DNA of 64,000 bases from Sanghuangporus weigelae (lineage: Eukaryota; Basidiomycota; Agaricomycetes; Hymenochaetales; Hymenochaetaceae), in assembly GCA_033182465.1 (NCBI GenBank), contig CP137322.1:1426001-1490000 (forward strand), given 5' to 3'. Both the position numbers and the translations under genes were made by a program. This document shows positions 1-11,118 of the stretch, one piece after another (the first letter of the stretch is position 1; each line of letters starts with the position of its first letter). A model generated the notes under the pieces. The model did no database searches, was not told the origin of the DNA, and saw nothing but the letters and a program-made list of their open reading frames with translations.

Positions 1-1081
1 CAAGACATACCCTTCTGTACTTCGTCCGTTCGTAGGTTACCAGCGCTACGACGACGAGGGCAATAACAGAGATGCCAGCGAAGACTCCTAACCCAATCGG
101 GAGAACAGAAAGAGACTTTCCTGGAATCGCGAAGGGAGTAGCTGAAGCGCTCGCGGAAGAAGAAGCGTTCTCAGCGGCTGCAGTTCCGGACTGGGTCGTA
201 TCATCATCGGCCGTAGCAGTGGATGTAGCTGCTGTTGTGGAAGCAGCGGCAGCGGTGTCGGAGCTTGTAGCTGCAGAGTCCGTGGCACTAGCGGAGACGG
301 ATACCGATGCCGTGGACACATTGATAATAGCACCACCGGAGGATGAGACCGTGTCAGCAGCACTCGTAGCGCTCGCTTCAGAAGTAGAAACAGAAGCAGA
401 AGCAGCCGATGTGGCATCTGAAGACGCAGTAACGGAGGAAACAGGCTAGTACAGAAATTCAGACTTGAGAATGGTTCCAATGAAAAATCGAATAGACAAA
501 ACATACGTTTACGGATACGGCTCCATCCCCTGTTGCGGAAGCCGTTGCGGCTGCAGCAGTATCACTTAACGACACAGAGTCCACGCTTGTTGCAGATTCC
601 TCTGCCGCTGAAGTTGATGCCGCGTCTGTAGCTGACGCCGAGTCCGTAACTGATGCTGAGACGTCTGAAGCAGTATCAGTAGCTGATACGACGGCGTCCG
701 TTGACGATTCGACCGAAGATGTATCAGTTGCAGTAGCGGATGCACTGGCAGAATCCGCAGAGCTATTCGATGTGGTCACGACACATTGCTTTACTTGAAT
801 GACCTCGACGTTCCCATTCTCATCCGTGGTCGGCGTCAGGGTGATGGTGCAGACCTCTGTAGTGACTCCATCGGCACTGCAAGATAATGAATAAGAGCCA
901 AAGTTCACAAAGCTGTTGTTACGTACGTATCCGTTGTCGATGTTGTCTGCACCGTCTGAGGACCATCAAGCCTCTTTGAGATCTCCACTATATCGCGTCC
1001 CGACAAGTTAAGGCCATGAGGAAGAGCGAGTACCGGCGCCGAAAGCAGAACGCATGAGAGCAAGAAGACGGCAGGCCGCAT
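1..1081 (-). CDS. Ser/Ala/Thr-rich single-pass membrane protein, partial (C-terminus off the left edge)
   Basis: The start at 1081 opens with a hydrophobic signal peptide (MRPAVFLLSCVLLSAPVLA), followed by a short region with cysteines and then about 170 residues built almost only of Ser, Ala, Thr, Asp and Val, as expected for an O-mannosylated rod. A membrane segment (LGVFAGISVIALVVVALV) and a basic stop-transfer (YERTKYRR) lie near the left edge, so the cytoplasmic tail is missing. Two introns are inferred: one near 907-850 ending in cttgcag, and one near 507-450 starting gtatgt. This architecture resembles fungal Mid2/Wsc-like cell-wall sensors or SKG6-like proteins, but no family signature was recognised, so a sensor role is inference. 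The predicted start, signal peptide and membrane segment are seen directly. Confidence 0.7.
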
Positions 1082-1732
1082 TTATGAGATCTTTGTTGGA
1101 GGACCACAACGAAGGAGAAGTGAAAAGAAAGTGAATGGAGACCTGCTCCTTGCGAGCACGTCTGAAGGAGGTGCTCTTTAGAATTGAGGGTGTGGGATAT
1201 AAAGGAACGAAGAAGAGAGCCACCGGGGCAGAAAGGAAGGAAGTAATGGGCTGGAGGCAGAGCAGAGGGAGGACAAGTGGCAGCGGTTCAGTTGACCGTG
1301 GCAACTGGGCGCGGCTCCCGTTATCATCCCTCTTTGGGAAATTTCAGTCCGTGGGAACCGTCGGGTCGGCATCAGCTATGGCAACAATAATCACTTGGTA
1401 GCAACCGCTTTCATTTCATGGGAACAATATCCCCTTAGTCGAAAGAAAATACATACTTCATTTTATCTAAACATTACATTGAACAACAGACAACAAGAAA
1501 TAAAAGTACTTGATGTTGTATTCCTCTCATGATCGAGGTCCATGCTGATTGTGGCTCTCACAGGCAGTGCGAAATCTAGACATCATTGATGTTGCTGTTC
1601 AGTCTCTAAGCGGTGCCGAGGCCTATATCCAATTTCTCCTTTCCTTCTTAGATTCTCTACATGCAGACGAAATAATTTATGGCCCGAGCTCGGTCGTAAC
1701 GCACTTCTCTGCTGATCTGTCAGTGGTAGTTC
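1082..1732. other. Intergenic region between two minus-strand genes
   Basis: This holds the 3' flank of YPK9 and the promoter side of the Ser/Ala-rich surface-protein gene. A weak TATA-like stretch (gatataaagg on the plus strand, about 1196-1206) lies some 115 bp upstream of the surface-protein start. No coding region or RNA gene was recognised. Confidence 0.5.
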
Positions 1733-4700
1733 TCATCGCATCCCATGCTCCACGGCCTTGTACGTCTTGCCGTCCCGGATCCGCCTTCTGCTGCGCAGGT
1801 GTTCCATCGCGAATCCAATCAGCCCCGACACGGCGGCTGTACCCAGCTTCTCAAACGTCACGGATAGAATGACATTTATGACGACTGCCGCTATCAGAAC
1901 GAAACGTGCTGATAACGGCAGAATCATGAGCTCGAGGAGCATTAGAAGCGCTCGTGGGGGGTAGAGAATCAGCCAGACATTGATCAATGCGATTGCTGTC
2001 ATGGCTATCATGAACCAGCCTATGGCGATCCCTTCATGAGCTGAAGAAGAATATATAAATATTCAATAATCTCACCGTTGGTATACATGGATTTCCGGTA
2101 CGGTGGACCTATGCTGAACACCGCCGCGACGAGAATATACTGGAAGCACGACACGAGGAACAAGACTGTGTTCTCATAATTAAGTGCCTGAAGCTTGTCG
2201 CCTGCCGGGTCCGGCATCTTCTCGAGCGGTGGTCGATACCTGCAGTTTCAGAAGAAGAATACGTATACATCAATGTCTGACTTGTCCTACACGAACTGTC
2301 AAGTCGGGGCCTTACCAGCTCTGCGACCTGACCCAAAAGAAGGTCCAGAACTGCACGGCACTCGTTATAATTATCTGGCCGATGATACTGGCGAGAACCT
2401 TCTTCGAGACCAGGCTCGCCGTTGGTCGCTTCGAGTGAATCTGTGGGTACGGAAGCGAGCGCCCCACTAGAAAAACGAGAAGCGTGTCAAGAATCTTTCT
2501 GCTTCGGTAAGATCATCGAAGAGACTGACTGGTCACAGCAATCGGGATAATGATAAATAAATCTATGTAAAGAAACTGGAAATGGATTGACGTGAGGTGA
2601 CCCGCTCTGGCCCGACTCGGATCGATTATCAGTTCTTACCTGGAAATCACCCAGCGATGATGCGAAAGAGTACAACAGTGTGATTGTCGTGAACTGGATT
2701 AGCGAGTACAGCGCCCTGTTGATGACGGCAACCTCCTTCAACTATCTGGTTAAATGAAACAACTGGGAAACTCACATATATTTAAAGCAGCTGAAGCTTG
2801 TTACCAGAGCTGCTCGTCCTTCTTTAATTACATCAAGCACGCAGCTTATGTCGGGCGTCCGGCTTGTGAAAGGGGCAGCTACAGAAGCTTCGGCTTCGGA
2901 CAGTGATATCCCCACGTCGGCGGCCTTGAGCGCGGCACAATCATTCGCACCATCACCGCACATCAGGACAGTATACCCGAGCCCGTGAAGGCGCTCGACT
3001 ACTTCATTCTTTTCGTCCGGGGACATCCTTGCGAAGACTTGAGTTTTGACAAGCATCTACATAGATCGATAACGTCAATAATAGATCATTAATAACAATG
3101 AATAACTTACTCGCTGGACAGTCTCTAGAGGTGCATGATTTATCATCCAACGAAAGATGTCTCCAGTGAGCGCAATAGTGTAGTCGTTATATGAAATCTC
3201 CTCAGCAGCGGATTCCATGGTATGGTGCGGCGGAGGATCAAGAGGTTTCAAGCTATAGTCATCCAGTGTCCACGATGGATCGTCCATGCACAGCCAAGCA
3301 AGCTTCGCTAGAGGAGTCGATGCATTGCCTTCCCGAAATATCGGGCTGAAGACATGTGCGGCCTGATTAATGAGTCCACATTCCCGGGCGACGCTCACAG
3401 CCGTTAGTGGATTATCGCCCGTGATCATCCTGCATGCCATATGCGCTGAACGTAGCGCTTGAATTGCTGGAGTAGTGCCTGGTTTGATTTTGTTTTCGAA
3501 TATGACGAGACCCAAGAATCGAAGCCCAGATTCTGCCTGTTCACGTTTGAGACGTTGAGCCTTAAGCCAAGATAATCCCTCGATACTCTTTCCTGCGATG
3601 GCAATGACGCGATATCCGCGCTTCGTATAGTAAGAAAGTAAGTCGTCATAGTCGTCAGGGACTAGGAAGAGAGTCAACCGATTTCGAAGAAAAAAGATCG
3701 AAGAAATACTGACATGAATCTCTGTCGCAGATATCTTGCATGACCTCTGGGGCTCCCTTAACATAGATCTCCATACTTGAGCTTTTCAATCTCTTGACAA
3801 TAACGCTCATCCGACGTAGAGACGAGACAAATTCAAAAGTTCGAATTACTCCAAGTTCCAAGAAGTGTGCATGCTGAAATTAGTCACCGGTTAGCACAGC
3901 CCATTTTATAAGGCCACAACATTCAGTTCACTTACCCTCGCACCTCCTTTGAGAGCGTCTTCCACTCGAAAAGCGCCACTTCCGGGTGGCCGTACGATAT
4001 TCTGGACTAGCGCCGTCGAAGAACGTGATCCACTTGCTTTATCCTTGATAACGCCTGTACCAGCCATCTGACCCTCCTCTAATGTCCATTGGGTGAAGTT
4101 GAACATCTTAACATCTAAAGGGTCGCCCATTACTTCGCCATTTACAACTTGTAACATATGGCACGTCGCGAGGGCATGGAGGAATAGAGCTTTCCCCGAA
4201 CCAGCATCGGATGGCAGGTCGTGTATATCCTCGGTTAATTGGCCGAATTGATGAGCGTTTCGTTCTAGTCCTCGAATGCCCAGAATATCCAGCCCATCTT
4301 CCGTAAGCGTTCCCGTTTTGTCAAAGCAGCAAACGTTGATTTTGCCGCTCACGTTTACCCGATTCGGGGAAATGCAAAATATGCCTGACTTCCGGAGGCG
4401 ACTGAGAGCAAAACTCGTGCCAATCGATAATGTAGCAGGCAGAGCAGGAGGTACGACGACTGTTATCAAATCCAAAGCTCGCAGCAAGATGGTATGCCAA
4501 GGAATCTATTACATCTTTCAGGTACCAGCTGCAAGGAAGAAAACAGCATCTACTCACCCCAAGCCGTACAAATTGAAAAGCAGACGCGATAAATCCGAGT
4601 CCAGCAATACCTGAGAGAACCCCAATGAACCGCATAGAATCGCGATAGAATGAGAAACCAAGCGGCTTTGGGAAAAGCATGGAGCGGACAAGGGACCCCT

Positions 4701-7110
4701 TTGTGGTCTGAAAACCTTCACAAGAAAGTGTCATTGGCATTCCTGGATATCTAGTCACGTAACTTACCTGTTCGTGCGACAAGTGCGATACATGGACCAT
4801 CTGATTCGCCACTGGCAATCATAGCTCCTCTCAAACGTACTACACGTGTTCCCGCATATAAGAAGCTCTTTGTGATTTCGGCTGCATCAATATTCTCCTT
4901 CCATTTGGTTAACTCTACGTCTTTGACGGGAATCTTCGAGACAGGGACGCTTTCGCCGGTTAGCATGCTTTCGTTTACAATCGCATCTCCGGACAAAAGG
5001 AACATATCTGCTGGAAACAGAGAAAGAGCTGGGCTCGTAAGCGAAACCACGTCGCCAGGAATGAGCTCCGACGAGTCCCTTATTTTCCCTGCACAATAGT
5101 CAAAAAATGCTTCTCGTCTGTAGGTTGCGCTGCGACTTACAACTTCCACCGCTATAGACGTTGACAGGGCATGAAAAGCGAGACATTTGCCGCATCCGTG
5201 TCAGGTTCTTTGAAGAGAAATAAGAAAGAAAGTTTACAAGCCAGGTACGTACTACCCACCTTCTTAGTATCTATCAATGTGCTTGCAATACTCGACACAG
5301 AGATGAGCGCTATGCAAAAGGCATAGTAGTAATAGTCGTCCAATGACCATAGTATGATACTAGCAATTTGGAAAACGTAGAATGGATGAATGATCTGATT
5401 TGATCAGAACTCTGGCCAGATGCAAGTGTCGAGGACTCGTACCTCTTCGACTAGTAGGGACAAAGTAGATTTTTCTTCGATATCAATGATATTAGGTCCA
5501 AATAATTTAAGGCGCTGGTCATGTTGCCAATCTTCAAGGCCCCGCTGTACCGCCGGGACACCCGTCCAAGATGGATCTCGCCAATCACTGTAGTCTGAAG
5601 GTTACAGGGGCTAATGATCGCGAAGGAGATAAAAAGCTCGCCTGATAGGGGAGAAAAGACCACTCTTCGTATCCAGAGCAAACCTCAAATATCGATAGTC
5701 AAGGACTTTCAACGCAGAAAGTATTTCGAAGCTTTTCCCATCTGAATCTGCAATGTGATTGGCGCCATTCTTGGCTGTAAATACAGTTGACGAAGGATAA
5801 GGGTATTCTATAATCTTGATCGGATACAAGGAGATGTCCCTAAACGGAGTCTTAAAACTGGGCGTGAGCGTATGATAAATTCCTCCAGGAACTATCTGAA
5901 ATACCTCGACAACAACGAAGCCATTCTCGGCGTCCTTGAAAGATCTTTCGCGCGCAACTAGCCGCAACCAGATGCGCGGAAACCAATGCCCAAGTAGCCC
6001 CAGTAACCCTAATGAAAGAATGCAACAGATTCTCCAAAGCCATTTCCTCCACCCAATTGTTTCAAAACCAACAAGGCGGACCGTTATATCTTCGTCTTGC
6101 ATGAAAATATATTGGCGGCTCGGTGGCCCTGGGGGAGGAGGAGCTAATGGCTCAAGTTCCAGACCCATGTCTATCCTCGTATCGCCAAATACAGGATCGA
6201 GCGCCATGTTGGGTAAAGAGCCCGAAGGAGACGGAGGCAAGGAGCCATAATCGACATCGCTAGCGTCCGCTAGGTCAACTTTACCTCGGTCGTGTTTTAA
6301 TAACTCATCCTCTGATGAACTATCTTCCTCGGCGGATGTATAACCCCAGCGTTCTTCATCGTCGTCTGATACAACTGCATGTTCAGATACAACAGAGGAT
6401 GCTCGTGACCCTCGGCGGCGCCTTCGTGGCCGACGACTTGAAGTTGCCGAACGAGATGAGAACGAAAGCCGGTGTCCAGATGGTCCGTGGATCTGTGGCA
6501 CATTTGGTGCTCCCCTAAATAGCTGCGCCAGACTGTCAAACATTGATGTTTGCAATATTTCCGAAGAATTCGAACGTCGTCGTCTTCGGCGCACTTGCGG
6601 GGCGTCATCGTCCTCTTCCAGATCCTCACTTGTGATTTCTCCGCTATCTATCGAAATACTGTCCTGAGCTTCAGGACGGACGGGTCTCGGTCCATCCTCA
6701 CTTCTTCGCCTATGCCTTGAGTATCCACCTTGCGAAGAGAAATCGCTGCTCATGCGTCGCAAAGAACGTGCCCTCTCGCGACTCATCTCACGGTGACTCA
6801 TACGACTGACGCTGCTAGGGATTGCAGCGCTTCCTGGCCCGTCGAAGACAGCGCCGCTGCTTGCGTGAACATTCATTCCATTATCGTCATTGGAGCGTCC
6901 AATCTGCGAGTCGCGTCGGATGCGGCGGACTCTTCTAGACTCAGTTATAACATCGTCAATGTCGATAGCAGATGCGCCTTCGGTATAGTCATACTGTTCC
7001 CCTTGCATGGGCGAACTTGTCGACGGAACTGCGTGGCTTAGCTCACCAAGTTCTAAAGTTTCAGAATGTTGCCGTGTCGCCGTTGAGGAAGCAAAGCCGA
7101 GGCCTGCCAT
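1733..7110 (-). CDS. YPK9: P5B-type cation-transporting ATPase (Ypk9 / ATP13A2-like)
   Basis: A P-type ATPase of the P5B subgroup, which in yeast and animals sits in vacuolar/lysosomal membranes and exports polyamines or metals. The phosphorylation motif [12 protein letters not shown] (near 4320) is present. It is preceded by [11 protein letters not shown], and PPALP marks P5B rather than P5A. The actuator motif MLTGESVP (near 4970), the nucleotide-domain [10 protein letters not shown] (near 3420) and the hinge [18 protein letters not shown] (near 2940) are all intact, so the pump should be active. The N-terminus is a large disordered, acidic and Arg/Ser-rich cytosolic region of about 350 residues before the first hydrophobic segment. 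C-terminal membrane spans occupy roughly 1760-2750. At least eight short introns interrupt the gene. The start at 7110 ([14 protein letters not shown]) follows the BOS1 stop codon by only 82 bp. The family call is firm; the substrate is not shown by sequence. Confidence 0.93.
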
Positions 7111-7192
7111 ATTTGGACACTACGCGTCGCGACTCAGAAAAGGTAGACACAAATTATATATAGGTATATACGTATATAAATTAAGCAAAAAG
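7111..7192 (-). promoter_or_regulatory. 82-bp gap between BOS1 stop and YPK9 start
   Basis: The BOS1 stop codon and the YPK9 start codon on the same strand are separated by only 82 bases. The AT-rich stretch around 7150-7190 (atatacgtatataa) must serve both as BOS1 3' end and YPK9 5' leader or promoter, unless YPK9 is transcribed from inside BOS1. This is inference from spacing. Confidence 0.4.
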
Positions 7193-8158
7193 CTAGCCCA
7201 AATACTTCCAAATGAGAAAGAAACAAAAGAATGTGAGTATAGCACCGCCAAAGAAGATATACATATCCTGCGTGCTAGACGGCGATTAGTCAAGAACAGA
7301 TTAACACGGTCGTACATACCTTCGCCTCTCGATCCACCCAATGACATCTCTACTCAGACCCAGGGTATTGGCAGCATTCATGAGCCGTCGTTGTGTGCCT
7401 TTCAGTATATTCCGTTGGTCCACGAGATTATCCAACACTTCCCTACCCTGTGCGATAAAGTCGTCCAGTTGAGCACCAGCATTTTGAGTGAATGAATGTT
7501 CGCGCAATGCAAATGCTTCACGGTCAAGAGAGGATTCGGGTAAGACGGAGCCTTGAGGTGTTAGACTGCGATATGGCGATTCACCAATAAGTTCAGGGGG
7601 TGCGGAGCTACGGACAGGACCGTTGGCAAAACGTTGGCGTGCGGTACCTGCAGATGGAGGGGTGGCACTAGAAAATAACTCAGCCTTCTGAGCAGTTTCG
7701 CGCTGGAGTTCGGTTTGCGTGAGTTCTGCTTCTTTTAAGGTATGAATATAAGCAACATGCCTCTCTCTTAAGCCCGTTGAACTGTGCCATTAGCTCGGAG
7801 TAATCCGATCTGAATTTCTGTAGGCGCCTGCAGGTATTGTTTGCTGAGCTGAGCAGAGGAAGATAACATAAAGACGTTCAACCTCACATATGAGCTTTTT
7901 CTTGTTTTGCTTTCAGCATCTCTCTTCGCGCCATCGATTCATAGTCCTCGATGGTTCGATGAAGTGCGGCAAGTGAAGCAGCAATCTGCCCTAGCATACG
8001 AATGCGGAGATGATATATCATTTTTCAAGTAAGAATAAAAAGAAATACGCAATACACAGACCTTGCAAGGATGCACTGCTCTCACCCCCTCGCATTCTTT
8101 CCAAGTCAGCCTGTATAGATGACGTCTGACGAACGCCCAACGTATATAGCGAATTCAT
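7193..8158 (-). CDS. BOS1: ER-Golgi v-SNARE Bos1 (membrin family, Qb-SNARE)
   Basis: Bos1 is a tail-anchored SNARE on ER-derived COPII vesicles that pairs with Sec22, Bet1 and Sed5 for fusion with the Golgi. The N-terminus (MNSLYTLGVRQTSSIQADL) and the heptad region with zero-layer glutamine (FIAQGREVLDNLVDQ) are followed by the family signature NTLGLSRDVIGWIERR. Splicing across an intron that starts gtatgtacga near 7317 gives STQDMYIFFGG and one C-terminal membrane anchor ending IWKYLG, with the stop at 7193-7195. About four introns are present. A Pro/Ser linker (near 7560-7700) separates the N-terminal helices from the SNARE motif. Gos1 was considered, but the C-terminal signature fits membrin/Bos1 better. 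Confidence 0.88.
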
Positions 8159-8616
8159 TGTTTAACGAGAAACTTGAGCGAAGCCAGGCAAGACTTGTCT
8201 TTAGCACCTTCGATTATAAGCGGTAACGGGAAAAGGGATGTGTTCTCCGCATTGAACACGACAGAGGATTGTAGAGGGAGTCGTTCGCGTTCGCTTGCCA
8301 TCCTGGCACGTCCATATTGCAAATCACGTGCATTCCATTTGTTAGTTACAGAGAATGGAAGAAGAAATAACATATTTTATATAGAGAACATATATATAAT
8401 CCATTGGATGAAACGAAAGTAAATCCGAATAAGTTCCTTAGATATTAAATAAGACAGGATCCAAAAAATCCTGCAGCTCTCGCTCAGCGAGATCAAGGGG
8501 TAACGGGAAAAGGTATGAAAGGTGGCAAAGTACAGGAGTAAAAGTCCTCCGAGTCGAAACACGAGATCGGATAAATAACGAAATCTGCAAGCATACTATA
8601 GACAGGTTGGCGGCAG
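8159..8616. other. Intergenic region, tandem minus-strand genes
   Basis: 458 bases between the FAM72 stop and the BOS1 start. It should hold the FAM72 3' end and the BOS1 promoter. No gene or notable repeat is visible; the region around 8380-8450 is AT-rich. Confidence 0.4.
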
Positions 8617-9534
8617 CTAACGGCAAGCCATAATCCTACTAACACGCCCTCCATTTACAGGGTCAAACCGATAACCACGGGAAGCCCTTGCACGGACATC
8701 ATCGCGTACGCCGCCCATCATATCTCCAGAGCGAGCGAAATGGTGCCAGTAAAGAATCTCTCCGGGAGTCAATCTAGGTATCTTCGGCAAATGTGAGCCT
8801 GGCATCGATTGGATATGGTGAGAGAAGGCCGCAAAGACCTCCTGAGATCGGGCATCCCGACTGACATCTGGATCACCAGCTACATACAAGCGCTCCTCAT
8901 AGTCAACTTCTGACGCATGGAACACAAAACGATGGCCATTTGTATTCCGCGGAGGAGAAGGTGAATAAGGATTGGCCGGGGTGAAACTCATGCCTGGAGC
9001 GCAGCGTGCGCACGGAGCGACAATCATGTAACCTATAGCCGCTCCACATCCATGACAACAGAGTGTCTGGGAAAGGCACTCGCAAGTTCTCATCCTTGGT
9101 GAATCCGAGTTGATCTGGTAGACGGAGCAATTCACGGGCATTGCGTCGCTCGAAAATAAATGTACGTCTGGACGTAGAAGCAAAACGCACTGAAGCGAAA
9201 TAGATTAAGTTGACTTCAGTGGAAAAATATAGTAGTCATCAGCCACCTTCATGCCACGATTTGAAATAAAATTTCCACAGTGTTTGCAGTTTAGCATCCA
9301 AACCTTGTGAGCGACGTCATTGCTCGGAGGCGGCGGAACAGCAGAAGGGGTATGTACGTGAACGTGAGGATAATGCATAGGCTGTCTATCAGGCAATGAG
9401 AATTGAGCCAGATTAGACCAGTCATTAGGGTCCGCGACAGAGGGAATAGGCGGCGGAAGCTCACGCCCGGGAAACATAGTACCTCGACGTTGGTGAGAGT
9501 GGTCATGATGAGGAATTGGATGTCCTATGGCCAT
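8617..9534 (-). CDS. FAM72-domain protein
   Basis: The centre of this protein matches the FAM72 family: a Cys pair in VWMLNCKHCGNFISNRGMK, then LLLRPDVHLFSSDAMP, a Cys-rich segment (RTCECLSQTLCCHGCG), AIGYMIVAPCARC, and NGHRFVFH. The vertebrate member FAM72A binds and destabilises the uracil-DNA glycosylase UNG2; fungal members are, to my knowledge, uncharacterised. The protein has an N-terminal His/Pro-rich extension of about 75 residues (from MAIGHPIPHHDHSHQ) and a C-terminal extension of about 90 residues, so it is longer than the roughly 150-residue animal proteins. One intron at 9190-9246 (donor gtggct, acceptor cttcag) joins GMK to CVLLLRPD. The family assignment is by recognised motifs and the function is unknown. 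Confidence 0.82.
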
Positions 9535-9803
9535 TATTGGTGAAGGCTAACAGGATGTCCAGTTTCGTGAAGCTGGAATCTATTCGCCGGAAAGCATGGT
9601 ATAAATACGCCATGGTGGCTGGACATAGCAGTAGTAAGTGCAAAGAGTTTAGTGAGTGACGCGAAAGAGAATTAATTCTGGCTCTTTCACGCACGTGACC
9701 CCGAAGAGGGAAATCTCTCCGAAGGGCCTGATCCTCGGCTTCACTTCAATATCTCATCTCGCGACGCCCCTTTCTGCAAAGCGTTGGCCATTGCTCCTAA
9801 GCG
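9535..9803. promoter_or_regulatory. Divergent promoter region, FAM72 / RRP17
   Basis: 269 bases separate the two divergent start codons, so both promoters must lie here or overlap the neighbouring genes. No clear TATA box was found. Confidence 0.5.
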
Positions 9804-10614
9804 ATGCGGCGCTCGAAGAAGAATCAGATTGATTCTATAGTCTTTGACGATCGTGCTCGGCTGTGCGTCTCTCCACTCTGCGGCCATAGCGTGTCTATTA
9901 AACTTGAACTGTTTCGCCCAGGGAATTTTTGACTGGCTTTCGGAAAAGGAAACTGCTGAAAAAAGAGGCCGCAAAGAACAAAGCTAAAGAACGCGAACGG
10001 CAGGAACGCCTGCAGACAAGGAAGGAGCACCGTCAGGCCCTGAAAGAGAGGGCTGAAGAGAATGCGCGGCTCGTCGAGAGTGCATGGAAGCAAAGTACGT
10101 TTCCCTACAGTGAAATGGGTTATCAACTGTTTCTGACTAGATTCCGAAAGCTGTTGGAAATGAGTCTGATGATGATGACAACGTCGAACTTTCTGCGTAC
10201 GATAAAGGCAAGGGAAAGGCGACCCAAGAATTCGAAGACGAACAGCAGCTCGCGACAGTCACAATCGTAGAAGAAATTGATCCGGAGATTTTGCGACATG
10301 GCTCTCCGGGGCCCAAGACTACAGATGCTATACCTTTGGATTCAGAAGGCGAATCGTCCACAGGGGAAACACGTTTCAGGGTAAGGAAAGGCCCTGCTAA
10401 TCGCAATTCATTGACGAGTCCCGCGAAGAATAAAACAAGTCATGAAAAAGGGAAAGCACTTCCGGGAAAAGTTCCGTACGAAACTAAATCAGCCCGAAAA
10501 GTTGCAAGCCTCAAGCAGCGTGCGCGGAAGTTGGAGAAGGCAAACCTCGCAGCGAATCGGAGCGGAAATCGGCGGAAAAGCGAGAAAAATATTAAAAAAT
10601 CGAAGCGAAGATAA
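9804..10614 (+). CDS. RRP17: Ribosomal RNA-processing protein 17 (Nop25/NOL12 family)
   Basis: Rrp17 is a nucleolar exonuclease needed for 5' end processing of 5.8S and 25S rRNA in yeast. The ATG at 9804 reads MRRSKKNQIDSIVFDDRAR. An intron from about 9863 (gtgcgt) to 9927 (gcccag) leads into LEFLTGFRKRKLLKK, the conserved Nop25 signature. A very basic, Lys/Arg/Glu-rich helical region (KAKERERQERLQTRKEHR) follows. A second intron begins gtacgt near 10095. The middle is acidic and disordered. The C-terminus is lysine-rich (NIKKSKRR) and probably acts in nucleolar targeting. Length is about 230 residues, normal for the family. Confidence 0.85.
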
Positions 10615-11118
10615 CGTGTATGTGTGTAGTTTTCTGTAATGAGTCTGAATCTACTATCGGGTTATGGCAGACTTCGAGTCTTTACTCTATCTTTTCTGTA
10701 CATAAAAAGCACTTCATGTGCATGAAATTAAGTTTCAAACGAAATTCAATGTTTATCCCGAGAGTCACGTGCCCTCGTGAGTTATTCAGTCGAATCTTGC
10801 TTGCACATCAGTGACTACCGACCACGAACACAGTGGTTCAGAAATTACTGATTCAGCGAATTGCTTACACCTGGGCCGCCAGACTTCTCAGATAGGCTTT
10901 GATTCCTTGCCGAATCTCGTCTGCAAGAGTTCTCTCGAAGTGTCGGCAGGCTCGGATTGTTCACTGCTTCTGTGATCAACCGTGGATTTACAGCCTCACA
11001 TAATACTCTATCGCAAAATATATTTCACCGCACACGACAGAATCGATAGGATTCAACTCAATCAGGGTGTTCCTTAAGGATTTACAGTCACTTGGGCTTC
11101 GAGATTGTGCCGCACGCA
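10615..11118. other. Intergenic region RRP17-UPF2
   Basis: About 500 bases between two plus-strand genes. No protein-coding or RNA feature was recognised. A pyrimidine-rich TATA-less segment precedes the UPF2 start. Confidence 0.4.

Noticed and set aside
72-449. Plus-strand open frame rich in Ala/Val/Glu
   Set aside because: It is the antisense of the Ser/Ala-rich membrane-protein exon, whose biased codons keep the opposite strand open.
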